From: Clitopilus passeckerianus
Taxonomy: Eukaryota > Basidiomycota > Agaricomycetes > Agaricales > Entolomataceae
NCBI GenBank assembly: GCA_944990035.1
Contig: CALYLX010000128.1
Span: forward strand, 1,956,001-2,020,000
Direction: 5' to 3'
DNA length: 64,000 nucleotides
Shown: piece after piece, positions 43,809 to 55,065 of the stretch
How the letters are laid out: every line of letters begins with the position of its first letter
How positions within the stretch are numbered: the first letter of the stretch is position 1
The notes under the pieces: generated by a model
The model's input: only the letters and a program-made list of their open reading frames with translations
Database searches by the model: none
Told to the model about the DNA's origin: nothing
Program-made: the position numbers and the translations under genes

Positions 43809-45894
43809 AGTCCGGTTTAACCAAGAGACCCAAGAAGGGAAAGAGAACGAAGAGATTGGAAGGGACTTCAAGTGAAGAGCGGACTCATAGACGATTGCCA
43901 CAGCAAGAGGCCACTGTGCCAGCCAAACACGCAACGTCAGATCACGTGATTAGGTCACGTTCACAGCCACCTCCGAGTCAGCCCAAGTACATTCGAACGT
44001 GTTTGACAGTAACCTTCAGAGACTCCCTTGACGGAGCTTGTAAATGTAACAGCAGATTGTGGTTAAAGCACCACATGAAAACCTTGTCTCCTCTGTTAAC
44101 CTAGAGTTCTGTCATCGAAGCTCTGTAACAAGCTAGACTAGATGGTTCAAGCACGCAGAATGGCCTCATGAAACTGCACATCAAGTCCAGCACCACATGC
44201 GCCACCTATTTTGGCGACGCGTCTCCTTCATTAATCATTTTTGGTCGCTACAGTGGTAGTTTATTTATCACGAAGCTGTGCGTTCGGAGCATAGATGGGA
44301 CCGACTCCATACACTCCGAATCAAGACACATTTAGGATGGTGACTCACGACGATCTCAACCTCTTCCAGGTAAATTCATTTGATGTGGATTGTGCATCAG
44401 GGCTACTGCTCTTGAGGAATATCTCCGGCGGTAAGATGGTGCTCGAAGAGCCTGACTCGGTGACTTTGTAAGCTCTACATGATGTCCCTAGTCGTCTGGA
44501 CTTGCTCGATGACCGAGCAGCTGATGCACAAGGACTGTGGATATCAACCTACCTTGTTCGCCCTGAGTAGCCTAATAGACTGCGGCCCCTCAAACACGAA
44601 TAATTCGCCAAATCTTGGCAAAAATATTATGTCGAACTCCTCGATTTATACCAGCGGCTATGTCACGTATCACTTTGACAGTTCATTGCTGCCTTATTCA
44701 AGTCGGCACCTCTTCTCATCACCAAGTATTGCGGTTGTGGTCACTTGCAGCTTCTCGCTACAAACTCACTCTTGCCTGGCCCTTGTGCCTGTGCATATGG
44801 AAGATCATTGGTGTCTTCGTCATTCACTGAGAATCTACATTACCACATTAAGCACATTAAGCACCTCCCTACACGGGTCGAGTTTCGCTACGAGTTGGCA
44901 GATGGTTGTTGACAGTTTATGACAACGTGTAGGCGTGGTAAGCCGATGAATGCAGAGATTGCTGGCCGACTTTCTCAGACATATTCCGTTTACGATCTCA
45001 TTTGGGCCCGCCGGAAGCGAGGGCTAGTCGGCAAGCCCGCCTCCAAACTACCTTCGCATCGCCTTCTGTGAACAAAAGTGGGGAGTCTGACCAAAGTTGA
45101 TGCCGAATTTCCAACCCAATCCAGTTCAGCTCTTACGGCACGCCTCGGGCCGGCTCCACTATCTCCGAATCAACAGTCCTGTCAAAGGTCGACCCTCTTT
45201 GTTTCGACTGGACAGACCAAACATCAATGCCGTTCTTTTAGGAAATGGTGAGAATCGCACAAGTCTAGACGAACGTTGTGATTCTGCTGCTTTGTTTGGA
45301 TGAAGCGACTAAGAATGCACGAAAATTCCTCGTTTGTTATGCTCAACCACTGCATTCTGCATTCAGACGCTAATCCCCCTGAATAGGCGGAGAAGATCTG
45401 CTGATGATACTCCTCGCTCTTTATGGTTGCTACGCAATGCCCCGAGACTCTCGGTAAGGGAGAAAGTAGGGACCATCGCTTTACGTCAGTTCCCAACCAG
45501 TTCCCAACCGAACCATTTGCTCCGATTCTAACGAGGTCCAGTTTGCCATCTGCATCAATCTCAACGCCTTGTCAAGGGCGTAAACTGGCCCAACCTGCTT
45601 TGAACTCCCACCTCTCGGAATTTTGACAGATAACAAGCTATGCATCAGTCTGGTTTCAAGAGGCCTTGTGCTGGCTTGAATTACCCTTTTGTCAACATGA
45701 CGATACCCCTTGTAGATCCTCCGATCTAATCTTGCACGGTTATCCAATAGAGAACCCGATCTTACCACACTACTTAACGCATGATTTAAGTCGCAAGCAA
45801 ACCGCCTATTCTGTCCTTGCAATCCTCTCGACCCCTCCATAAAAAGGCGGACTTCATCCCCGCCTTCTTATTCCATTGCGCACCCTCTCCACAC
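43809..45894. other. Long intergenic region upstream of the GATA gene
   Basis: About 2.1 kb. Open frames such as 44479-44922 plus have no family signature and uneven composition; I see no supported gene. CATAAAAA at 45838-45845 is a TATA-like element about 57 bases before the GATA-factor ATG. A long regulated upstream region is common for such regulators. Confidence 0.45.
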
Positions 45895-47043
45895 ATGTTC
45901 AACGACTTCTCTCACATCGAGAATTCGTACACTGCCAGCAACGCAGCCTACGAACCATATGGCACACCGCCGCATTCCGGTAACTCTACTTTTGAGAATG
46001 GCTGGAGCACATCAGGTATGGTTATCAGTGATTAACCAACCATCATCCTCTCATCGCGTCTTCTAGGCTCAAGTGCCAGGATAGGTGCTCCTCTGCCAAC
46101 CCGAATGGGTCGTGGTTCGCCGACATCAAGTGATCATACCTTCTCTCATGCTGTCCGGTCTTCCGACCATCACCCAACACACGGTTCATACAACGCGTAT
46201 GCCTCGCCCCCATACACACCCCAAGAAGGACCTCGCCACTCCTCGTATCACGATTCGTACGGTCGACCCGTGGTCTCAACAAGACGGCAGGGAAGCGACA
46301 TGACATACCACATGCCATCTGGTCCTGGGTCAGCTCAGATTCCTGTGGGACGAGAGAGATCAAGGTCTCAGTGGACTGGCAACGTCAACCCACGAGAGTT
46401 ACCACAGCCGACTAGCTCTCACAACGCAAATTATGGGTGGTCATCGCCAGCAGAGAGTCAATACCTAAATCTAGATCCCCACTGGACAGGCAATCCATCC
46501 CCCAACGCTTCCCCTGATATGACTCTTCTCGTCCCAACCAATGATTTCTCACTGGGGCCTATGTCGATATCACCCCGCCTCGACTCCTCTGGGAGGCATA
46601 TTTCTCCAACGTCAAGTAGCTCCTCTCCTCCTTCGTCCCGCCGTGGTAGCGTCGACCATTCTGGTGGCACAGGCGTCAAGTCATGCTCTCACTGCCACGC
46701 CACATCCACACCACTTTGGCGCCGGGAGCCGAACACCCTTCGACCACTCTGCAACGCTTGCGGTCTGTACTTGCAGCAGCGTCATAAACATCGCCCGCAA
46801 GAACTCATTGACGCCGATGCAGCAGAAGAGGCATCAGAATCCGAAGGGGAGACGTCCGGGCCCGAATGTAGCCATTGCCATACTCATCATACCTCCGTCT
46901 GGCGTCGAAGCAAGGAAGGTGCTCAGCTTTGCAACGCATGCGGCGTGTATGTCAGGCTGCGAGGAAAGCCTCGCCCGGTCGAGTTAAGACGCAAGAAGAT
47001 CAAACCACGCACCAAACATACTCCACCTTCCACCCCCAGTTGA
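45895..47043 (+). CDS. GATA-type transcription factor with two zinc fingers
   Basis: Exons 45895-46015 and 46067-47043 give 365 residues. A Ser/Pro-rich N-terminal region is followed by two class IV GATA fingers close together. Finger 1 (from about residue 247) is C-x2-C-x18-C-x2-C with STPLWRREP and CNACGLYLQQR. Finger 2 (from about 308) is C-x2-C-x17-C-x2-C with HTSVWRRSKEG and CNACGVYVRLRGK. A basic tail (ELRRKKIKPRTKH) completes the DNA-binding unit. Two-finger GATA factors in fungi include iron/siderophore and nitrogen regulators. The Cys-rich linker that marks the iron regulators is absent; the linker here is acidic (DADAAEEASESEGE). The target pathway is therefore not assigned. Confidence 0.92.
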
Positions 47044-48915
47044 GGCGCCTTGGTCACGGTGACAATATTGAATCTTCGTTAAGAAAGGGTTTATGCTAAT
47101 TTATCACACTTCTCTACTCTCATCGTCATTTATTTATTAGCCTACGATATATATGGATCTGTAGACATAGCATTGTCCTTTGTCAATTGTACACTTACAG
47201 CACATTAGTTCTAGAATTATCAAGGCCAATCCTGCCATGTTAATCCTTTGACGGAGTCTATCCGTTTCCAGTATCGAAGTCAGGGCTGATCCCAATTGTG
47301 GTAAGGATCTGCCTTCGCATCACTGGCCGAGGAATGTGCTTACGAATACCAGTCAAAATCCTGTACCTGTCAAAATGGCTGATGTCCGACTGGGAAAAGC
47401 CCAGGGGGTAGAGCACCCAGTGTTCGTCAGAAGATGGATAGTTATGTTTCAGAAGGATACCTGCCTTTTTCGAATTTCGCGAATAACATAAGGGCCTTGA
47501 AATGGGTTCGATAGCTCGGCACGCCGCCCATACAATTGTTATCGGCCGTTAGAGTGCCGCAGCAAAGCGAAATATTTCCTGCAGGACTACGTCTTCACTC
47601 GTCGGATAAAATAATATCCTCGCGTACCAGAGATAAACATCGGTGCAGTTGGGTGACAAAGCTCAGAAGCTTATTTACACTCGCAGAGGAACACCATGCC
47701 GTAAACAGCCCCACAGTGTCGTGTAAGCTGCGCAATATTCAATGCTCGGTCTCTTAATGATTCCTACGAAAGCAGCTAGTCGACCGCAGTGCGCAGGGAT
47801 ATAACTTGTGGACAGCGCAATATCGTTTCCTTGAAGGCGACAGGCACTACTGAAAAATTTGAATCGCAGGAATTCCTTGTGCACCATGCGCCACGGAAAC
47901 TCCGCTCCAGCGGTAACACCTTGATTATTCAAGCCTTAGATCGCCAATCCAACACGGAGTGCCGATACTTAATTCCCACCTTTAACAGATCGCCATAGGT
48001 CAGATCAACGGGCTAAATAAACCGCAAAGATGACGAGGTGAAGGGAAAGAAAGTAAATTTCCAGGGGATTAACCCTGCTGAGAATTTCAACCTAGATACC
48101 GCAATGACTCGCTGCCGTGTGGCTTGCTTGGCTCATATACCATTGTGAACCAAACTAAATCAGCGAATATCGGAATAATAGTCAATTCAGCTATAAGCTC
48201 GATTTTCCCCCTAGTTGTCCTGACAGCAGCAATGGTTCTTGACATAGCTCACGGTAGAGACGTCATGTCAATGGGCACATGGATCACATTTGGTGTCCAT
48301 GCAAGCGAGTAAGCTGCTTCATCGACGACTCTATGGGCCGTCATGAACGGGAAGGAGCATGCCCCCGCACATGCACGAGTGAGAGGCATTACTCTTCGAT
48401 GTTTCAGCAAGAGTTTAATGGGCCCGTCACGAGGCCCTCCATCCGATTGATGCTGGCAGGTGGATTGATTCTAGCAGAGATGGGCCACATAGCAATTTAT
48501 CCCTTCGGAGGTCTATCCATCCATTCGGTGACTAGAGTTTACAGGCTGCAGGTGCTTTAGTGGTGGTGGCATGTTTCGAACCGCCTTTGTAGGGGCTGAC
48601 CAGATTAAGACTCCCAGCTGGCGATGATCGCATCCAATTGAAGGCGTCGACAAAGGTAATTTCTCAAGATCTGCAGCGCCTGAACGTGAGATACCGTCCT
48701 ACTGAAGGCAAAGGCTTGGGCTGAGTCGCAAAAGCTCAAGGCAGTACCAATTGAAGCTGAAGCTGTGCGGTGATTTGGCGGCAGTCCACTGATCATGACG
48801 AAATCGCCGTCTGCCACGATAAGTTTCAGACTCCGACATGATCTCCCAAAATTTCCGGATTGGAGCTCATCGATAGTTTTGAGTGGCATTTGGATTTTTA
48901 GCTTATACCACCACC
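47044..48915. other. Intergenic between GATA and ABCF genes
   Basis: About 1.9 kb with overlapping short open frames on both strands and one coding-looking minus-strand fragment (listed separately). No complete gene seen. Confidence 0.4.
47258..47545 (-). pseudogene. Coding-looking orphan fragment
   Basis: A minus-strand frame is open for about 95 codons and ends at TAG (47258-47260). It has no ATG. It reads protein-like: AGILLKHNYPSSDEHWVLYP, then GFSQSDISHFDRYRILTGIR and RPVMRRQILTTIG. It could be a terminal exon whose upstream exons I cannot find, or a gene remnant. No family recognised. Confidence 0.3.
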
Positions 48916-51365
48916 ATGGCACCCTCAGCTTCAAAGCAGAAAAGGTTGGCAGAGAAGGCAGCGAAGAATGCTTCTCTAGCGACGAACGCAACATCCTCGT
49001 CGACGACACCGTCAGGATCCGTCAACGGTGGAAGTGCTATAAACACTCCGCTAACCAGCAATAGCGCTGCGGCCAGCACAGATGACCTCTCGGCTATGGC
49101 TAAGCTCAACATGGCGACCGATAGGTGTGACCTGGTGCCATATCTCATAGATTTGTATGGCTGATCTGGTTCCAGGAGTGCTACAGGCGTCCTCATATCC
49201 GATGTCAAAGGCAGGGACATCAAGATTGATTCCTATACATTGTCCTTCCATGGTCGACTGCTTATCGAGAACGCGGAGATAGCTCTCAATTACGGGCAGA
49301 GATATGGTTTGCTGGGAGAGAACGGGTCCGGAAAAGTGAGTACGCCAAGCCCCGCTGTCATGATCATCGAGCTGACAATGTCTTCCACTAGTCCACATTC
49401 CTTCAATCGATAGCAGAGCGCGACATTGAAATCCCGCAACATATCGACATCTACCTTGTGCGAGGCGAGGCAGAGCCGTCAGATATCAACGCTGTCGACT
49501 TTATCATTGCTTCGGCCAAGGACAAGGTAGCACGGCTCGAGGCTTACATTGAAGAGCTTTCAACATCTGATGATGTTGATGAAGTTGCGCTCGAGACGGC
49601 CTACGAAGAGCTTGAGGAGCTCGATCCCAACACCTTCGAAGCGAAAGCTAGCAGCATCCTCCACGGTCTTGGTTTCTCCCAAACCATGATGAAGAAGCCC
49701 ACAAAAGACATGTCTGGCGGTTGGCGAATGCGTGTTGCTCTTGCTCGAGCATTATTCGTTAAGCCTCATCTTCTCGTCCTCGATGAGCCCACCAATCACT
49801 TGGATCTTGGCGCTGTCGTTTGGCTGGAAGCATACCTATCGACTTATAACCACATTTTGGTCGTCACGTCACACTCCCAGGACTTTATGGACAGCGTGTG
49901 CACGAACATCATGGATCTGACGACGAAGAAGAAGCTGGTCTATTACACGGGAAACTATACGACATACGTCAAGACGAAGCAGGAGAACGAAGTCAACCAA
50001 ATGAAGGCGTATAACAAGCAACAGGAAGAAATTGCTCACATAAAGAAGTACGCTTCTCTTCCTTCCTCACCCTCTTCGTCAACGCTCATTCTTCGCGAAT
50101 AGATTCATCGCGTCAGCAGGAACCTATGCCAATCTCGTTCGTCAGGCAAAGTCGAAACAAAAGATCATCGACAAGATGGAGGCGGCTGGCCTTGTCGAGA
50201 AGATTGAGGCTCCAAAGCAACTTCGGTAATTGGCTATTGCTCTCTATCCCACCTTCCATTCATTCACCTTACTTGGTAGTTTCCACTTTGAAGACATCGC
50301 GAAACTACCTCCACCTATCCTGGCATTTGACGATGTTGCATTCTCATATTCTGGGAAGAAAGAGGACTATCTTTACCAGCATCTGTCCTTTGGTATAGAG
50401 TGAGTACCGACAGCGTATTGTCTCAGGCTCGTGCTTACCAGTCTTATTCAAGTATGGATTCACGAGTCGCCATCCTTGGTGCTAATGGTGCTGGAAAATC
50501 GACTCTTCTGCACCTCATTACGAGTGTTCTTCAACCGGTCGAGGGCACGATCTCGAAGCATACCTCCCTCAAGCTCGCTAAATACTCCCAACATTCTGCT
50601 GATCAGCTTCCCTACGATTCTAGCCCCATAGAATACTTCCAGGCAATATTCAGGGAAAAATATCCTGAAAAAGACCTTCAGGTTAGTCTCGACCGCCACT
50701 TATGATTTTATTCGATCTTAACACGCTCCGTCAGGCATGGCGATCTCAACTCGGGCGATTTGGTCTCTCGGGAGCCCACCAAACCTCACCCATCAAGCAG
50801 TTGTCAGACGGCCTTCGGAATCGGTATGTGATGAACACCTTTCTTGTGTATGGTTTGCTTAAAGATTATCACAGTGTCGTTTTCGCTCAGCTCGCCATGG
50901 AGCATCCCCATATCCTTCTATTGGGTATGTGATGATTCCCGATGCTCCTTTCGATTAAATATTCATAGTGACCTTCTTTAGATGAGCCCACGAACCATCT
51001 TGACATGGCTTCTATCGATGCTCTCGCTTTGGCAATCAAGGAATTCGAGGGAGGCGTCGTCATCGTTTCGCATGACTTCCGTCAGTTTATGATAGAGCGC
51101 CTTCTCTTCCTGTCTTAATACTGACTCGCGTTATTCAGGCCTCATCTCGCAAGTTGCGGAAGAGCTTTGGGAGGTTGCAGACAAAACCATCAAGAATCTC
51201 ACCAAACGTGACATTAGTATCGTGGATTATAAACGAAATCTAGTCAAACAGAGTATGTACTCGATTTTCATCTTTTGAAGCTGAGCACTTAACCGTTATG
51301 CAGGTAACGCTGCTATCGAGAAGGCAAAACTGTTCTCAAAAACCGCGCCAAAAGGGAAAACCTAA
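48916..51365 (+). CDS. ARB1: ABC-F ATPase, Arb1/ABCF2 type
   Basis: Eleven exons (48916-49124, 49176-49335, 49392-50047, 50103-50225, 50280-50399, 50453-50681, 50735-50823, 50875-50924, 50982-51080, 51139-51252, 51304-51365) give 636 residues. It has two ABC domains and no membrane span. Domain 1: Walker [12 protein letters not shown], signature MSGGWRMRV, Walker [15 protein letters not shown]-loop SHSQDF. Domain 2: GANGAGKS (about residues 431-438), signature [21 protein letters not shown]-loop SHDF. SDG in domain 2 is normal for ABCF2, but the usual Gln of SDGQ is Leu here. The family exports and matures ribosomal subunits. The N-terminus is Lys/Ala/Ser-rich. Confidence 0.94.
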
Positions 51366-51565
51366 GGTGCCTCACTTCCGTGTATCGCGCCCTTAGTAGA
51401 TCTCTTCCATTCAGCCTTCCATATTAGTAGTAGAACTATCCCACAATTGTTTACGCATCATGTCATCCTCATGCACATAACCAGTAATAGGCTATCGACT
51501 TCTATTCTGTCGGATTGAATACACTGGCGCGAAGAACTCGTAAATGGGGCAATTCTTCTGTCGGA

Positions 51566-53204
51566 CTACGTGTGTGGTATTGACGGACGAGTTGTGGCGG
51601 TTGCAAATTTGCATCGGAGGGTAAAAATATGTAGTGTTCGATCACAGGAAGTAATCTGCTGGTGGTCGCTTTGCTGGAATTGATTGAACATCCTGAATAG
51701 CAGTTGACGGTTAGCATGAGTACTATATGCCTCCAAGTGGCGTACCAGTGGTGCATGTTGGAAAACCTTGTATTCCTGGCCCAGGTGATCATCTAGCTGA
51801 AGGATAGAAGCGACGTTGCCGCATCTGGAGGCGATTAATGAGACAAACATTTCACAGAACGGAGGATGGGGGCCAGGAAATCAATTGTCCACTTTCGTCA
51901 CGACGGAAGCAAACTTTTCCTCGAGACGCCACCACGAGGGCACGTCAAAAAATAGGCGATCGTGGACGAGGCAACAAATACGTCTAATAAGATTCATTGA
52001 GTACCGGGGACTCACCGGTAACAGTAATTGGGTGCACTCCAAACGGTGACTATTGTTCGATCGAACATTAACTTGTAGCCCTCCATGGCTAGTTGATGAG
52101 CTCTGGCAATGAGGTCTATCGCGTTCTGGTGGGCAAACTGTTTGGTGATGTCGGCCCCGAAGAGAAAGCCAGCACCACGAGGTGAAAGGCCCCAGCCCGA
52201 AATGTCTATGGCCAAGATTAGTATAGCTGCAAGGCGATCGCAAATCTTAAATTACCATCGGGGTCTGACCAAAGGAGGTCACACATAGGGCCATCGTGAG
52301 GCACTTCCTGTTTCCGATCTATAGCACGAATCTAAGGGTCAACTGTCAACCGAAAGTGGCGTTCCTCACAGAGGGAATTGCTTACCTCGTCGATGCTATG
52401 AAGATTCGGACTCAATCCTCCATGGACACAGAACACACGCCCATCGACGATGGCTCCTAGGGCAAGGTAGTCAAAAACCTCGCAACACCATCGCCACACG
52501 TTCGAGCTCCCGTATTTCCTTTGGCATTCATCGTAGAAGCCATAGACTTGAGTGATCTGTCGCGACTCGTGGTTTCCACGAATGAGGGTTATTCGTTCTG
52601 GGTACCGGACTTTCAGCGCCAGCAGAAGGAGGAACGTTTCGACACTGTAAAAACCCCGATCAACAAAATCCCCTGCAAAGAGATTAGATTCCAGCAGGAG
52701 AAGGCGAAGTGGATACGCGTGATTGATTCCAGGGGAAGCTGTACGGACCCATGAACAGATAATTGGTCTCTGGGCAGGCGCCGCCGACTTTGAAGAGTTC
52801 CATTAAATCAAAGAACTGTCCGTGAATATCTCCACAAATCTTCGGAGTGAAAGAAAAGCCCCACAACCAGGAACATTTGTCGACGGTCAGGTACATCCAT
52901 AGCTCAGGTGACAAGAAGTCATTCGCACCGTTACTGGAGAATCAACCACCTGGACATTTCCCTCCTCAATAAGGATTTCCCGTGCTTTCAGGCAAAGCCT
53001 CTTGACCTGCTCTTCAGAGATAGGCTCACATCGTGTAAGTTGTTCAATCTGTCTGAGACGGTATTGGCCGTGGCATGGTTTTGAAATGACGTTCAAAATG
53101 AAGAAAGCGGCCACGGGTGTTGGTGAAACGTGCTCAAAAATCAGTGGCCATCCTCGTCGACCTATACCGCCGACAGAAGCTCACCTATCGAGGTCGCTAG
53201 GCAT
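51566..53204 (-). CDS. Serine/threonine phosphatase, PP4 catalytic subunit (Pph3/PPP4C type)
   Basis: Exons 53204-53185, 53052-52929, 52839-52749, 52672-52386, 52331-52256, 52205-52016, 51824-51746, then a poorly resolved last exon ending near 51566. The spliced protein reads [19 protein letters not shown], then all PPP motifs: [26 protein letters not shown] and [20 protein letters not shown] and [20 protein letters not shown] favour PP4 over PP2A or PP6. The invariant C-terminal Tyr-Phe-Leu tail, whose methylation regulates PP2A-like enzymes, is not found in any convincing exon. A YEFFA reading in another frame near 51540 may be its remnant. The intron before exon 7 is long (191 nt). Confidence 0.88.
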
Positions 53205-53631
53205 GCCAGGGTAGAAGAGTATTGGCGAAATGAATGTACGTGTTGAAGTGCGATGTACAGATAACACTCGGTGAACGATGTTGATGTCGATGAAGCAATG
53301 AAACACTTGTCAATTGCGATCAACCAGGGTCCACCACCAAATTTGGGAATCTCAAAGTTTCTTCCGGTAAGGAACGCCAGAACATGGGAAAACCAATTAA
53401 ATAGTTCCATTGAAATCTCCGTATGGCACATTAGAGTTTAAACGTTTACTAGTAAGTCAATAGGTATGAACAAAGGATATAGGTAAGCTATGCACATAGA
53501 GAAAATGAAATGCAGTTTGTGAATCCGAGGGTAGTACAAGTATTACAATATTGAGTTTAGAAGCACAGCGACAAGTGGGGACGAATAAGCTTAAAGCACG
53601 AACTGATATCTACAAGGCGAAAGCGAATGAG
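53205..53631. other. Intergenic
   Basis: About 430 bases between two minus-strand genes; presumed PP4 promoter and 3' end of the C2H2 gene. Nothing else seen. Confidence 0.35.
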
Positions 53632-55065
53632 TTACTGAACAAGAGCACCTACGCCTTTCCGCATCCCACTTTCTGCCTTCCAGTTGTTCATAGCCATCGG
53701 GTGATGGTAGGAAGAGTAGTCGTTCGGCATTGAATGCGCGTGATGCATGTACGATCCATTAGAGTGGGGCTCAGGGTGTCGTTCATCCCGGCGGTTATAG
53801 CGGGGCTCCTGAATGGGGGCCAAGGTAGGGGGAGGCGAGTCGAATCGCGAGGAATGTTGTTGCACATTAACGGTAGAATATGCGGAATGCATCATCTGAC
53901 CGTTAGATAGACCATGGTCAGCCATCATGCCGTTATTCTGATGGTGATAGCTGTGCTGTTCTTCGTGGTAGGGGTATGATGGAGTCGCGGGGTTGGAAGC
54001 ATGTGAAGAGACAGAGTGAGATGAAGCAGGCGATGCAGGTCCAGCGCTGTGAGGCTGGTTTTGGGAGTATGTTTGAGGATGCGAGATATGAGATATTGAG
54101 TGCCGCGACGTGATTGGGGTCGGGTTCGGGCTGTCGTGGTGATGTTGGGGGTGGAGTGATGAAGTGTTGATGTGCGGAAGGGAAGCATGATAAGATCCAT
54201 GCGCGTTAGAGTACGATGAGAAAGACCCCGACGAGTTATTCGAGTGGGACAAATTGTTCGTATGAACATAGGTGAAACCAGTATTCTGAGACTGATCTTG
54301 GTAGGTCGATGGACCGTTACGGTAGGAGTACCCATTCATGTTCTGGGTGGTATTATGAGAGGGGGCAAGAGGAAGCCCGGAGGAGTTGTAGACTGCTTCT
54401 GGTGATCCAGACGACCTGGGGACATTTGAGGGCGGAAGGTGAGCAGTCGCTGGCAGGGTAGCTTGAGCAAGGGGCGGGGGCGAGTCAGGTGCGGGGGAAT
54501 GCTGAGCATAAATACGGGCTTGCTCGAGTGCTGGGGGAGACGACAATGGAGGTGGAGATGCGGGTGCCTCAACGGCTGGCGAAGGAGCTGCGTTCCTCTT
54601 GTTTGAGCCATTCATGGCCCGGGTGATGGCAGAGCGAGTTGAACTTCGCCTGGAACCTGGTGATAGGTGGATGCGATAACTAGAGGAGGGGTATGAGGGG
54701 ATGCAAAAGAGGGGGTGTTTGCGATTAACTTACTGTTGCTGAAGGTTATCCTGGCGAGAGCACCGTGTCTCGCAACCGGGGAATGGACATTTGTGATTCC
54801 TTTCGCCGGTGTGAACCCGTGAGTGACGGGCTAGGTGACCACTTGTACTAAATGGCCGCTCGCAAGTCGGGCAGACATGCTTTTTCTTCTGAGCAGAAGC
54901 ATTCGCATTAGCGTTAGAAGAAGACTGAGTTGACGAAGTAGGTGTCGAGGCAGACGAAGTTGGAGGCGGCGAAGGAGTATTAGAGCCAGCAGGATACTGA
55001 GAATTGCTGCCAGGAGAGTAGCCAGACTGATAAGTCGAATGCTTTGTTGACTCGGCTCGAGGCAT
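53632..55065 (-). CDS. C2H2 zinc-finger transcription factor, Nrg1-like
   Basis: Exons 55065-54734 and 54679-53632 give 459 residues. A Ser/Pro/Asn-rich N-terminus leads to two adjacent C2H2 fingers. The first is CPTCERPFSTSGHLARHSRV; the second starts CPFPGCETRCSRQDNLQQHY and its last His pair spans the intron. The linker HTGERNHK is canonical. SGHLARH and RQDNLQQH as recognition helices are those of fungal Nrg1/NrgA repressors. The long tail is low-complexity (His, Ser, Asn, Tyr, Pro) with no other domain. By family, it would repress hyphal, stress or carbon-regulated genes; that is inference. Confidence 0.9.

Noticed and set aside
44479..44922. 147-codon plus-strand open frame
   Set aside because: No family signature and no conserved-looking block; overlapping frames are equally open. 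Not called as a gene.
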